Origin: Pseudomonadota bacterium
GTDB lineage: Bacteria; Pseudomonadota; Gammaproteobacteria; Steroidobacterales; Steroidobacteraceae
DNA: 64,000 nucleotides
Direction: 5' to 3'
Assembly (NCBI GenBank): GCA_023423065.1
Contig: JAFAGC010000018.1
Span: 24,919 to 88,918, forward strand
Below the pieces are notes generated by a model that made no database searches, had not been told where the DNA came from, and was given only the letters and a program-made list of their open reading frames with translations. Positions 17,292-25,747 of the stretch are shown one piece after another (the first letter of the stretch is position 1; every line of letters begins with the position of its first letter). The translations under genes were made by a program, and so were the position numbers.

Positions 17292-19322
17292 CTATGCCAG
17301 GCCGATCTTGCCGGCGGCCTGGCGGAAGGTGGCGTCCGCGTCGGCCGCGAAGCGGAATGCAGCCAGAAAATCGCCAATGCTGTAGTCGGACACCCGCTCG
17401 CGGATCTTGCGGGTGTATTCGTGGGCCTCGGTGACCCGGCCGTCGAGCGCCAGCGAAAACGCGGCGATGGCCATGATGTGGTGATGCGCGTTGGGCCGCG
17501 CGGCGGCCTTGATGGCCCAGTCGGCCGCCTGCTCGTATTCACCGAGCCGCACGAGGCTGATCGAGCGCGAGGCCAGCATCGCGAACAGCAGGGGATCGAA
17601 CGGCGACAGGTGCCGGGAATGATCCGAGAACGAGATCGCGGCGCGCGGATCGCCCGACTGCCCGTGCACGAACGCCAGCGTGTAGTGCGCCATGGCGTAG
17701 TTAGGACTCAGGTCCACCGAGCGTTCCAGCTCGGTCACCGCCTGGTCCTGCTTGCCGCGCAGCCACAGTGCGCGGCCCATCGCCCAGTGCGCGGCCGGAT
17801 CGCGGTCGTCGATCATGACGCTCCTGCCCGCCGCCTCGAAGGCGCGGTCGATCTCGGGCTCGGAGTTCTTCCAGCCGAGGAACGCATTCTGGAAGTGCGC
17901 GAACGACAGGCCCGCGTACGCGCGCGCGAAGGTCGGGTCGAGTTCGACGGCCTGCGCGAAAAACTGCCGCGCGCGCTCGTTGTCGGCCTTGTTGAAACGG
18001 TAGACGTGCCACAGGCCGCGGTGATGCGCTTCCCACGCATCGAGCGACGTCGGTGGTTTGAGGATGGCGCGATTGCGCTCGAGCATCTCGATCTCGTGCG
18101 CGACGGAGGCGACGATGCGGTTGCCGAGCTCGTCGAGGACGTCCAGCGCGCCTTCGAGTTTCTCGTCGAACACGTCTGCCCAGATGATGCGCGCGGTGCG
18201 CGTCTCGACCAGCTCCGCGCCGACGTGGATACGTTTGTCGGTGCGGCGCACGGAGCCGCTGACCACGTAATCCACGTTGAGCATGCGCCCGGCTTCCTCG
18301 GGCCCGATGTTGCGATCGCGCAGCGCGAACGTGCTGCCCTGCGCGATCACGAACATGCTGCGCAGTTTCGCGAGGCGTGTCGTCACGTCGTAGGCGAGGG
18401 CGTCGGCCGCGCCACCGCGCCGGTCGGCATCGCTCGAGCGGTCGTCGAACGGCATCACCGCGATCGACGCGCGGCGGATCTCGGCCGGCGAGGACGCCAC
18501 GCGCGCGATCTCGACCGGCGTCGTCTCGATCAGGTTGGCGCTGACGATCTCGAGCGCGGGGCCGGGCGCGCGGGTGGCGACGGCCTTGCCGCGCGCCTGG
18601 CGCCACATCTCGCGCAGCGGCGTCGTTTCGAGGCCATCCGCCTCGAATAGTTTGATGGCGCTGGCGAGATGGGCCTCGCCCTCGGCGATGCGATTCTGCA
18701 GCGCGAGCGAGGTCAGCAGCAACTCGTGCGCGCTGCGATCGAACGGGGAGAGCTTGAGCCACCGCTCCAGGTAGGGCGCGGCCTCGCTGTGCGGCAATGC
18801 GCGCGAAAGATTCTCGAGCAGTACCGTGTGGATCCCGCGGAAGCGGCGGCGCTCCGCCGTGATCCAGGCATCGAACATCGGACTGCGCGCGATTTCGAGT
18901 CCCTCCAGCAGATCGCCGGCGAACAACCCGGCGAGCTCGCGCTGCGACTCGGCGCTCAGCTTGCGGATGCCGTGCTCGGGTGCGCGCGTCGCCTCCAGCG
19001 CATCCACGCGGCAATCCGACAGGTCGAGCCGGATCGTGTTTCCGGACGCGACGACGCGGGCGTGGTCCTCGTCGTCGATGAGTCCGCGGATCTTCGACAG
19101 GCACCAGCGCAACTCGCCGCGCGGATCGTTGGGTACGTCCCACAGCAGCTCGCAGATCTGCGATCGGGTCACCGGCCGGGCGGCGAGCACGAGATAGCCG
19201 AGCAACGCGCGCACCTTGCGCGACGCAGGCAGCTTCAGGGTTTCGCCGTTTCGCGACACTTCCAGGCTGCCGAGCAAACGCAGGCGCAACGATTCCACGG
19301 GCTTTTCCACGCTCGCTACCAC
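17292..19322 (-). CDS. SARP-like winged-helix regulator with TolB-like and TPR domains
   Basis: The product is 676 residues. Residues about 10-105 are an OmpR/SARP-type winged helix (LPASRKVRALLGYLVLAARPVTRSQICELLW). Residues about 110-240 are a bacterial transcriptional activator (BTAD) helical repeat. A TolB/adenylate-cyclase-associated segment follows (IAVMPFDDRSS ... GRMLNVDYVVSGSVRR), and then tetratricopeptide repeats to the end. No transmembrane helix separates DNA-binding and sensory parts, so it is soluble. It is divergent from the methyltransferase at 19368, a plausible target. The effector is unknown. Confidence 0.8.
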   Translation of the reverse strand: MVASVEKPVESLRLRLLGSLEVSRNGETLKLPASRKVRALLGYLVLAARPVTRSQICELLWDVPNDPRGELRWCLSKIRGLIDDEDHARVVASGNTIRLDLSDCRVDALEATRAPEHGIRKLSAESQRELAGLFAGDLLEGLEIARSPMFDAWITAERRRFRGIHTVLLENLSRALPHSEAAPYLERWLKLSPFDRSAHELLLTSLALQNRIAEGEAHLASAIKLFEADGLETTPLREMWRQARGKAVATRAPGPALEIVSANLIETTPVEIARVASSPAEIRRASIAVMPFDDRSSDADRRGGAADALAYDVTTRLAKLRSMFVIAQGSTFALRDRNIGPEEAGRMLNVDYVVSGSVRRTDKRIHVGAELVETRTARIIWADVFDEKLEGALDVLDELGNRIVASVAHEIEMLERNRAILKPPTSLDAWEAHHRGLWHVYRFNKADNERARQFFAQAVELDPTFARAYAGLSFAHFQNAFLGWKNSEPEIDRAFEAAGRSVMIDDRDPAAHWAMGRALWLRGKQDQAVTELERSVDLSPNYAMAHYTLAFVHGQSGDPRAAISFSDHSRHLSPFDPLLFAMLASRSISLVRLGEYEQAADWAIKAAARPNAHHHIMAIAAFSLALDGRVTEAHEYTRKIRERVSDYSIGDFLAAFRFAADADATFRQAAGKIGLA

Positions 19323-19367
19323 GCCGGGCCTCTAACTTCGCACTCGTTGAAATGGAGGATGGGTCGC

Positions 19368-20198
19368 ATGAACGTCAGTTTGAGTCGCAACGCACCGCGG
19401 GTGAACCAATGGGCCGTCCGGAGCCGCCAACAGGCTGCCTGGGCGGGCGGAGATTATGCCGCTGTCGGTAGTGCGCTGCAGTTGGTGAGTGAAGAACTCT
19501 GCGAAACCATGAATTTGTACCAGGAGTCGCGGGTCCTGGACGTGTCCGCGGGGAACAACCACGCCTCGCTGGCTGCTGCGCGACGTTGGTGCGACGTCAC
19601 CTGCACCGACAGCGCTCCGGACCTGAGGGACCGGCATTCGACGCGGCTGGAAGCCCGCAATCTCGGGGTGCGGTTCGTCGACGGAGATGCCGATGCGCTG
19701 CCCTTCGGCGACCAGAGCTTCGACGCCGTCCTGTCTACTTTCGGCGCGATGTTCGCTCTGGACCAGGACCGCGCCTCGGCCGAGTTGATCCGGGTGTGCC
19801 GTCGCGGCGGGCAGGTGGGCCTGGCCAACTGGACGCCCCACGGGTTCATCGGGGAGCTGTTCCGGCTGATCGGCAGCCATACGGGTTCCTCGGGCGCGAA
19901 CCTCGCCGCCTTCGACTGGGGCACGAATGCGTGTCTCGCAAGGTTGTTTGGCGCGTACGGCCGCATCGAATCCGTCGTGAAGAAGGTCGCGTTCCGGGCA
20001 CGTACGCCGGCGGAGTGGGTCGACCGGTTCCGGTCGAGCTACGGGCCCGTCCTCAAGTCGCTCGCGGCGCTCGATGCGGATCGTCAGCGCGCGCTGCGCG
20101 GCGACCTGCTGGAACTCGTGGCGCGCTTCAATCGCACGAAAAACGGATCGATGGTCGTCGACGCGGAGTACCTCGAGGTCGTGATCACGAGACGTTGA
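19368..20198 (+). CDS. Class I SAM-dependent methyltransferase
   Basis: The product is 276 residues with a Methyltransf_11-type fold: motif I VLDVSAGNNHASLAAA, acidic motif II region DVTCTDSAPD, post-motif GDADALPFGDQSFDAVLSTF, and RVCRRGGQVGLANW. The glycine-rich motif I is slightly unusual (SAGNN for the usual GxGxG). The substrate is unknown. The ATG at 19368 follows a GGAGG site; an alternative ATG lies at 19359. It is transcribed away from the SARP/TPR regulator with a gap of about 45 bp. Confidence 0.8.
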   Translation: MNVSLSRNAPRVNQWAVRSRQQAAWAGGDYAAVGSALQLVSEELCETMNLYQESRVLDVSAGNNHASLAAARRWCDVTCTDSAPDLRDRHSTRLEARNLGVRFVDGDADALPFGDQSFDAVLSTFGAMFALDQDRASAELIRVCRRGGQVGLANWTPHGFIGELFRLIGSHTGSSGANLAAFDWGTNACLARLFGAYGRIESVVKKVAFRARTPAEWVDRFRSSYGPVLKSLAALDADRQRALRGDLLELVARFNRTKNGSMVVDAEYLEVVITRR

Positions 20199-20440
20199 TG
20201 ATCGCGCGGCAAATCCATCCGCCCGGCCCCCGGCGGGACGATTTGGCGCCGGGTGGGCATTTACTTGCCAGCGTTCGGACGAATAGGCGTATCTTGGCGC
20301 CAGGCTTGTGATTCTTCGTATTGACCGTCCCTGAACCTGAGCGCTTTTCGAACGCGCCAACGGTCAGAGTCTGCCACGCGATCCTTCGCGATCCGATCCG
20401 CCGGAATCCCGCGGGTCCACCTGATTTCTGGATCATCGAA
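20199..20440 (+). other. Gene-free 242-bp stretch, probable leader of the RRM protein gene
   Basis: No open frame of coding character on either strand. It lies directly upstream of the RRM gene and could be a long untranslated leader, as is common for cold-regulated RNA-binding proteins. I see no recognisable riboswitch. Confidence 0.35.
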
Positions 20441-20716
20441 ATGACGAAACTGTACGTTGGCAACCTGCCGTTCAACGCCACGGAAGACTCCGTGCGCGCG
20501 ATCTTTGCCGAACACGGCGCCGTCGAAAAAATCGCCCTCGTGAACGATCGCGAGACCGGTCGCCCGCGCGGTTTCGGGTTCGTGGAAATGACGAGCTCGG
20601 ACGCCGCGCGCGCCATGCAGGCGCTCGATGGCCGCGACTTCGGCGGACGCCCTCTCAAGGTAAACGAAGCGCAGGACCATCCGCGCAGCGGCGGCGGCGG
20701 TTACGGACGGCGTTGA
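20441..20716 (+). CDS. Single-RRM RNA-binding protein
   Basis: This 91-residue protein is a complete RNA recognition motif. RNP2 is LYVGNL (residues 4-9) and RNP1 is RGFGFVEM (about residues 44-51). A short Gly-Arg tail (GGGGYGRR) follows. Such small bacterial RRM proteins bind RNA and are often cold-induced. I chose the ATG at 20441 because the RRM begins immediately; the upstream extension is non-conserved in character. The genes after it (20723 onward) are on the same strand with short gaps. Confidence 0.88.
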   Translation: MTKLYVGNLPFNATEDSVRAIFAEHGAVEKIALVNDRETGRPRGFGFVEMTSSDAARAMQALDGRDFGGRPLKVNEAQDHPRSGGGGYGRR

Positions 20717-20722
20717 GCCCCG

Positions 20723-21100
20723 GTGGCGATGCTGCGCCTGAGTTTCCGTTCACCGATCGGCGAGGCTCCGACGCGCACCGCCGCCGCGTTCTTCCGGTTC
20801 TGCGCCGATGGAACGTTACGCGGGCCGGAAAACTACGTCGTCGCGCGCTGCGTCGGCGGCACCTGGACCATGGGTGGGCGGTCGCACCGCGAGCTCGATT
20901 GCGAAGGCCCGGTGAAGCTGCGCGTGCTGATGGGCGCGCTCGACGCGCCTTTGCTGCTCGGGCCATTCACGCAGGTGCGCTCGGCCGCCGGCATGCTCTA
21001 CGGCGACGAGCGCTGCCTCAACGTCTATCTTCCCGGCAGGAATCCCGCCACGCAGGCCGGCTGCCACGAGCTGACGATGCTGCCCGCGGAGGCGGCGTGA
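20723..21100 (+). CDS. Small hypothetical protein downstream of the RRM gene
   Basis: The product is 125 residues (GTG start at 20723; ATG at 20729 is an equally good start). It has alternating beta-type segments (RLSFRSPIG; GPVKLRVLMGALDAPLLLGPF) and three Cys spaced across the protein. There is no signal peptide or membrane helix. It lies 6 bases after the RRM stop and 3 bases before the next small gene, so the cluster is likely one transcript. The family is not recognised. Confidence 0.55.
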   Translation: MAMLRLSFRSPIGEAPTRTAAAFFRFCADGTLRGPENYVVARCVGGTWTMGGRSHRELDCEGPVKLRVLMGALDAPLLLGPFTQVRSAAGMLYGDERCLNVYLPGRNPATQAGCHELTMLPAEAA

Positions 21101-21103
21101 ACC

Positions 21104-21274
21104 ATGGCCAAGACTAACTACCATCAGATAAGGCGTCAGAAGGAAACGGCGCGCAAGGCGCGGCAGCAGGAAAAGCTCGCTCGCAGGCAGGCGCGCGCCG
21201 CCGGCACGGCCGACGCGGACCCCGCCGCGCCGCCCGCGGATCCGCCTCCGACGGATCCGAAGGAGGCGCCTTGA
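21104..21274 (+). CDS. 56-residue basic/coiled protein
   Basis: This short frame starts MAKTNYHQIRRQKE and continues as a very basic Lys/Arg/Gln-rich helix (RKARQQEKLARRQARAAG), ending in an acidic Pro-rich tail (DPAAPPADPPPTDPKEAP). The pattern resembles the small MxKTNY-type proteins common in gammaproteobacteria, whose function is unknown. Its TGA overlaps the TTG start of the next gene (TTGA), which supports real translation. Confidence 0.6.
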   Translation: MAKTNYHQIRRQKETARKARQQEKLARRQARAAGTADADPAAPPADPPPTDPKEAP

Positions 21275-21672
21275 GATTCACGAGCACGAACAGCCGCAAC
21301 CAGATTCGCGAGCGGCAGCGCCGGGATCGCGCAACCGCGCAGGTATTGCGCAACGCGTATCCGCATTTCGCATCGCTGCGCATCGAGTTCGATTTCAGCG
21401 AGCCGGGAATCGCCGCGCCGGCGCCGCAGGTGCTGGTGCTGCATCCGCCTTCACAGGCCTACTTCGTGTTCCCGTGCCCGTACTCCGACTGCGATGGCGA
21501 GTTCGACCTCACGAGCGCCATCGCGGGTCTGTCCCGGTCGGGCGACGCCAACTGCGAAGGCCACCAGCGCTGCGGCGGGCAACGCGTTCGCGAGCGCGGA
21601 CGCGTCCCCTGCGACCTGACGCTGGAGTATTTCGTCGCGCCGGAATTCGACGTTCGACGCGCCGGCGGCTGA
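21271..21672 (+). CDS. Hypothetical Cys-rich protein, translationally coupled
   Basis: The product is 133 residues, starting at TTG 21271 which overlaps the previous stop. The N-terminal part is basic and helical (RNQIRERQRRDRATAQVLRNAYP). The second half has CPYSDCDGEF and, later, CEGHQRC, a spacing that could bind a metal ion. The family is not recognised. Metal binding is inference from the Cys/His pattern. Confidence 0.55.
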   Translation: MRFTSTNSRNQIRERQRRDRATAQVLRNAYPHFASLRIEFDFSEPGIAAPAPQVLVLHPPSQAYFVFPCPYSDCDGEFDLTSAIAGLSRSGDANCEGHQRCGGQRVRERGRVPCDLTLEYFVAPEFDVRRAGG

Positions 21673-21854
21673 AACTCGCGTCGCGACTCCCTTGCCCATC
21701 CCGGACGTCGCCGGTTACCGGCTGCGAGTGCGCACCAAGCCCTTGGTGGGCCCGCCAAGGTAGGCCCAGACAGGCAACGATTCCACGGCGCCATCCACGC
21801 CCACTCCCACGCCGCCTGCCCAGGATGGCGGCTTCACCATTCGGGAGTGACACC

Positions 21855-22631
21855 ATGTTCAAGCGCATCTGGATCTTCGTCTACGGCGTCGTCTGTTACG
21901 TCCTGTTCCTCGGCGCGTTCCTCTACGCGATCGGATTCATCGGCAATTTCGGCGTGCCGCGCACGCTCGACTCCGAAGCGCGCGGCGCGTTCCTGCCGAG
22001 TTTGCTGGTCGACCTCGGGTTGTTAGGACTGTTCGCCCTCCAGCACAGCGCGATGGCGCGGCCGGCATTCAAGCGCCGGTTCACGCGGATCGTGCCCACA
22101 TCGGCCGAACGCAGCACTTACGTGCTCGCTTCGAGCCTCGCGCTGATCGCGCTCTTCGCCTTCTGGCAGCCGCTCGGCGGCGAAGTCTGGACGGTGACGG
22201 ATCCGACGCTGCGCGGCGTGCTCTGGGGCGGTTTCGCCTTCGGCTGGTTGCTCGTGCTCGTGTCGACGTTCCTGATCAACCATTTCGACCTGTTTGGTCT
22301 GCGACAGGTCTGGTTGCAGCTCGTCGGCCGGCCTTACACGGAAATCGGCTTTCGCACGCCGGGGCCGTATCGCTACGTGCGTCATCCCCTCTATGTCGGC
22401 TGGTTCTTCGCCTTCTGGTCGACGCCCACGATGACCCTGTCGCACCTGGTATTCGCCGTCGCGACGACCGCATACATCCTGATCGCGATCCGGCTCGAGG
22501 AGCGCGACCTGGTCGCCCAGCTGGGCAAGGCGTACCAGGAATACCGCGAGCACGTGCCGATGCTGATGCCGTTCACTCGCCGTCGCTTCGAGGAGAGCCG
22601 CCTGCAGGTCGCCGCGCGCAAGGCGCGCTGA
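21855..22631 (+). CDS. mddA: Methanethiol S-methyltransferase-like (MddA/NnrU-type) membrane protein
   Basis: The product is 258 residues with about six hydrophobic segments. The C-terminal isoprenylcysteine-methyltransferase-like region contains PGPYRYVRHPLYVGWFFAFW and RLEERDLVAQLGKAYQEYR, the SAM-binding signature of MddA. MddA methylates methanethiol to dimethyl sulphide in characterised bacteria. Closely related NnrU/ICMT-like proteins of other function cannot be excluded. The start at 21855 follows a GGGAGTG site. A strong terminator follows at 22667-22699. Confidence 0.75.
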   Translation: MFKRIWIFVYGVVCYVLFLGAFLYAIGFIGNFGVPRTLDSEARGAFLPSLLVDLGLLGLFALQHSAMARPAFKRRFTRIVPTSAERSTYVLASSLALIALFAFWQPLGGEVWTVTDPTLRGVLWGGFAFGWLLVLVSTFLINHFDLFGLRQVWLQLVGRPYTEIGFRTPGPYRYVRHPLYVGWFFAFWSTPTMTLSHLVFAVATTAYILIAIRLEERDLVAQLGKAYQEYREHVPMLMPFTRRRFEESRLQVAARKAR

Positions 22632-22666
22632 CCTGCCGAAGTCCGGAATCGGCGCCAGTGCCGGAG

Positions 22667-22699
22667 GGCTCGCGGCCGCGGGGGCCGCGAGCCCGTTTT
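22667..22699 (+). terminator. Rho-independent terminator after mddA
   Basis: A 12-bp perfect stem (GGGCTCGCGGCC / GGCCGCGAGCCC) with a short G-rich loop is followed by GTTTTG. It lies 35 bases after the mddA stop. Confidence 0.8.
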
Positions 22700-22851
22700 G
22701 ACATGTGCTGGCCCGGGAATTGCCGCAAAAACGAACGCAGCGCGCAAAACCGCTTACGCGTGACGGCGGCTCGTGGATTGATTTACTGTACTCCCGTACG
22801 TTGACACGGAGGTTTCGGGAAGAACAAGAAAATCGGTTTTCAGGGGGGGTC

Positions 22852-23217
22852 ATGAAGAACGTATCGATCGCGACTCACGATCGCGAAGCACACTGGCAGG
22901 CGACTCGCGCCGAGCTGGAATCCATTCAAAGACGCGGCAATCTCGTCACGACGATCGGGCTCGTCCTGTTGTGCGTGCTGCTGTGGGCCAACGTCGTGGA
23001 ATGGCGGCAAATCACATTGACGAGCATTCTCTGGACGTCGGCGACGCTCTGCATCGTCGCGGCCGGAATCTGGTTCGTCGTCACTCGCCGGAGGAAACTC
23101 GCCGAGTCCCGTGGCCTGATCTGCAGCTCATGCAGCTATCGGCCGCACGACACCGAAATCGGCGACGTCATCGAAACGCGGGCGTGTCCGCGCTGCGAAG
23201 CGCCGCTGGGGCAGTAG
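22852..23217 (+). CDS. Small membrane protein with C-terminal zinc ribbon
   Basis: The product is 121 residues: an N-terminal helical region, two hydrophobic segments (about 30-48 and 57-78), and a C-terminal cytosolic tail with CSSC and CPRC pairs, a typical zinc-ribbon spacing. The ATG at 22852 is preceded by a GGGGGGG run that can act as a ribosome-binding site. The function is unknown. It is convergent with rpoD and shares the hairpin region 23229-23299 as transcript end. Confidence 0.7.
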   Translation: MKNVSIATHDREAHWQATRAELESIQRRGNLVTTIGLVLLCVLLWANVVEWRQITLTSILWTSATLCIVAAGIWFVVTRRRKLAESRGLICSSCSYRPHDTEIGDVIETRACPRCEAPLGQ

Positions 23218-23228
23218 TCAGGGCAAAC

Positions 23229-23266
23229 AAAAGGCCGCGCTTCCTTCGCGGGAAGAGCGGCCTTTC
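23229..23266. terminator. Bidirectional terminator between the zinc-ribbon gene and rpoD
   Basis: Stem AAAAGGCCGC with GCGGCCTTT encloses an inner TTCC/GGAA hairpin. A-rich and T-rich flanks allow termination in both directions. Confidence 0.75.
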
Positions 23267-23274
23267 TCATTGAA

Positions 23275-23299
23275 GGGGACAGACCTCGAGCCTGTCCCC
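23275..23299. repeat. GGGGACAG palindrome at the convergent end of rpoD
   Basis: GGGGACAGACCT-CGAG-CCTGTCCCC forms a near-perfect hairpin just before the rpoD stop region. It shares its outer 8 bases with the repeats at 251, 33660, 38024 and 54111. Confidence 0.75.
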
Positions 23300-23313
23300 G
23301 CTTTCAGCGCCGA

Positions 23314-25512
23314 TCAGTCTTCGATGAGGAAGCTGCGCAGCTGCTCGCTGCGGCTCGGATGACGCAGCTTGCGCAGCGCCTTCGCCTCGATCTGGCGGAT
23401 GCGCTCGCGGGTGACGTCAAACTGCTTGCCCACTTCTTCCAGCGTGTGGTCGGTGTTCATGTCGATACCGAACCGCATACGAAGCACCTTGGCTTCACGC
23501 GGGGTCAGTTGCGCAAGCACCGAGTGAGTCGTCTCACGCAGCGATTCCATGGTCGCCTGGTCGATCGGGGACGCCACGGAGGTGTCCTCGATGAAGTCGC
23601 CGAGGTGTGAATCCTCGTCGTCGCCGATCGGCGTTTCCATCGAAATGGGCTCTTTCGCGATCTTGAGAACCTTCCGGACCTTGTCCTCGGGCATCTCCAT
23701 GCGCACGGCCAGCTCTTCCGGCGTCGGCTCGCGGCCCATCTCCTGCAGCATCTGCCGCGAGATGCGGTTCAGCTTGTTGATGGTTTCGATCATGTGCACG
23801 GGAATGCGGATCGTGCGCGCCTGGTCGGCAATCGAGCGCGTGATGGCCTGGCGGATCCACCACGTCGCATAGGTCGAGAACTTGTAACCGCGGCGGTATT
23901 CGAACTTGTCCACCGCCTTCATGAGGCCGATGTTGCCTTCCTGGATGAGGTCCAGGAACTGCAGGCCGCGGTTCGTGTACTTCTTCGCGATCGAGATCAC
24001 GAGGCGCAGGTTGGCCTCGACCATCTCCTTCTTCGCGCGGCGGGCCTTCGCTTCGCCGATCGACACTTCGCGGTTGATCTCCTTGATGTCGGAAATCGTC
24101 AGGTGGTACGTCTTCTCGAGCGCGGCCAGCTTGTCCTGGCGGCGCGTGATTTCGTCGCCCAGCCGCGCCATCGCGGCCGACCACTTCTTGCCGCCCTTGA
24201 TCTGCTTCTGCAGCCAGCGGTGCGAGGTCTCGTTCTTCGGGAACGAGAGGATGAATTCCTTGCGCGGCATGCCGGCGTCGCGCACGGCGATGATCATGAT
24301 CTCTTTTTCGAGCTGGCGGATCTCGTTGACCGCGTGGCGCAGGTTCGCGATCAGCGCTTCGAACATGCGCGGCGCGAGCTTGAGCTCCATGAATTCGTCG
24401 GAGAGCTTCTTGCGGACCTTGAGCGTCTTCGGATCCTTGGCGCCCAGCTTCTCGATGTGCGTGAGCACGTTCTGCAGATGCTTGGCCACGGCCGCGGAGC
24501 GGCGCGCCGCTTCCTCCGGATCCGGGCCGGTGTCGACGGCTTCTTCCTCGGTGTCGCCTTCCTCGGTTTCCTCTTCGTCGCCGTCGGCTTTTTCCTCGGG
24601 CGCCGCGAGTTCCATCTTGGTCGGATTCTGCGGCTGCGCGATCACGTCCGGAGCATTCGGATCGATGAAGCCGACGATGATGTCGACCAGGCGGGCGCCG
24701 CCCGTCTTCACGGGCTCGTAGGCCTTGAGTAGATAGTCGGCGGTCGACGGATACATCGACAGCGCGAGACGCACGGCGTCGAGGCCTTCCTCGATGCGCT
24801 TCGCGATGCGGATTTCGCCTTCACGCGTGAGCAGTTCGACCGTGCCCATCTCGCGCATGTACATGCGCACCGGGTCGGTGGTGCGGCCGAGCTCGGCGTC
24901 GAGCGCGGCCAGCGCCGCGGCGGCTTCTTCGATCGCTTCTTCGTCCGTCGGCGTGGACGGCTCGGGCGCGAGAATGCTCTCGTTGTCCGGCGCCTTCTCG
25001 TACACCGGGATGCCCATGTCGTTGATCGTGTTAACGATCTCTTCGATCTGCTCGGGATCGACGATCTCGGACGGCAGGTGATCGTTCACCTGAGAGTAAG
25101 TGAGGTAGCCCTGTTCCTTGCCGCGCGCGATCAGCAGCTTGAGCTGCGACTGGCGCTCTTCGGGCAGAACGGAACGGCGCGCCGGCAGGTTGATCAGCTC
25201 GGCGCCAGCCTTCTTGCCTTTCTTGCCTTCAACGGCCGGAGCCGCGGCGGGGGTCGCGGCCTGCGCGGCCGCGCGCGCCGCGGCAAGCTTCTGCGCGGGC
25301 TTGAGGTCGACCGCCTTGCCCTTCGCGTCCGGCGCGGCCTTCTCGGCCGACTTGACCTTGGCGACAGGCTTCTTCACTTCGGAATGCTTTTCGACGTGTT
25401 TGGCCTTGGCGGGATGCGCAACGGATTTCGATTGCGCGGCAGCAGGCTTCGCCGCCTTCTTCGGCAGCTTCTTCGAGGCAGGTGCAGCAGGACGCTTGTG
25501 CTTTTGTGTCAT
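23314..25512 (-). CDS. rpoD: RNA polymerase primary sigma factor RpoD
   Basis: The product is 732 residues. It contains region 1.1 (RQSQLKLLIARGKEQGYLTYSQVNDHLP in two parts), the acidic non-conserved region (EEKADGDEEETEEGDTEEE), region 2 with YKFSTYATWWIRQAITRSI, region 3, and region 4 with FDVTRERIRQIEAKALRKLR at the C-terminus. Before region 1.1 there is an unusual extension of about 115 residues, very rich in Lys, Ala and Pro (KKAAKPAAAQSKSV), like a histone H1-type tail. I chose the ATG at 25512; an upstream start would add 12 residues. A consensus-like promoter precedes it (25600-25628). Confidence 0.96.
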   Translation of the reverse strand: MTQKHKRPAAPASKKLPKKAAKPAAAQSKSVAHPAKAKHVEKHSEVKKPVAKVKSAEKAAPDAKGKAVDLKPAQKLAAARAAAQAATPAAAPAVEGKKGKKAGAELINLPARRSVLPEERQSQLKLLIARGKEQGYLTYSQVNDHLPSEIVDPEQIEEIVNTINDMGIPVYEKAPDNESILAPEPSTPTDEEAIEEAAAALAALDAELGRTTDPVRMYMREMGTVELLTREGEIRIAKRIEEGLDAVRLALSMYPSTADYLLKAYEPVKTGGARLVDIIVGFIDPNAPDVIAQPQNPTKMELAAPEEKADGDEEETEEGDTEEEAVDTGPDPEEAARRSAAVAKHLQNVLTHIEKLGAKDPKTLKVRKKLSDEFMELKLAPRMFEALIANLRHAVNEIRQLEKEIMIIAVRDAGMPRKEFILSFPKNETSHRWLQKQIKGGKKWSAAMARLGDEITRRQDKLAALEKTYHLTISDIKEINREVSIGEAKARRAKKEMVEANLRLVISIAKKYTNRGLQFLDLIQEGNIGLMKAVDKFEYRRGYKFSTYATWWIRQAITRSIADQARTIRIPVHMIETINKLNRISRQMLQEMGREPTPEELAVRMEMPEDKVRKVLKIAKEPISMETPIGDDEDSHLGDFIEDTSVASPIDQATMESLRETTHSVLAQLTPREAKVLRMRFGIDMNTDHTLEEVGKQFDVTRERIRQIEAKALRKLRHPSRSEQLRSFLIED

Positions 25513-25599
25513 GAGATTCCGGACGCCAGGGCGTATTGGGGTCAACACCGCATCAAAGGTCGGCGGTGCGATCGAAGTGGCTTGCGGGAAAGGGGGCGC

Positions 25600-25628
25600 A
25601 TTCTACGCAAAGACCCACCGCTTGACAA
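25600..25628 (-). promoter_or_regulatory. Sigma-70 promoter for rpoD
   Basis: On the minus strand, TTGTCA (25628-25623), a 17-bp spacer and TAGAAT (25605-25600) lie about 90 bp upstream of the rpoD start, in the gap after dnaG. This allows rpoD transcription independent of dnaG. Confidence 0.65.
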
Positions 25629-25747
25629 AACGAAAATGGCCAGCGGGTCAAAGACTTCCGTTCGACTTAGGCGTTCCCCAGAACGCAAAAACCGGGCCAA
25701 ACGGGTCATCCCCGAGGAAGAACTGGCGAAGTTTCGACCAGCGCCGA

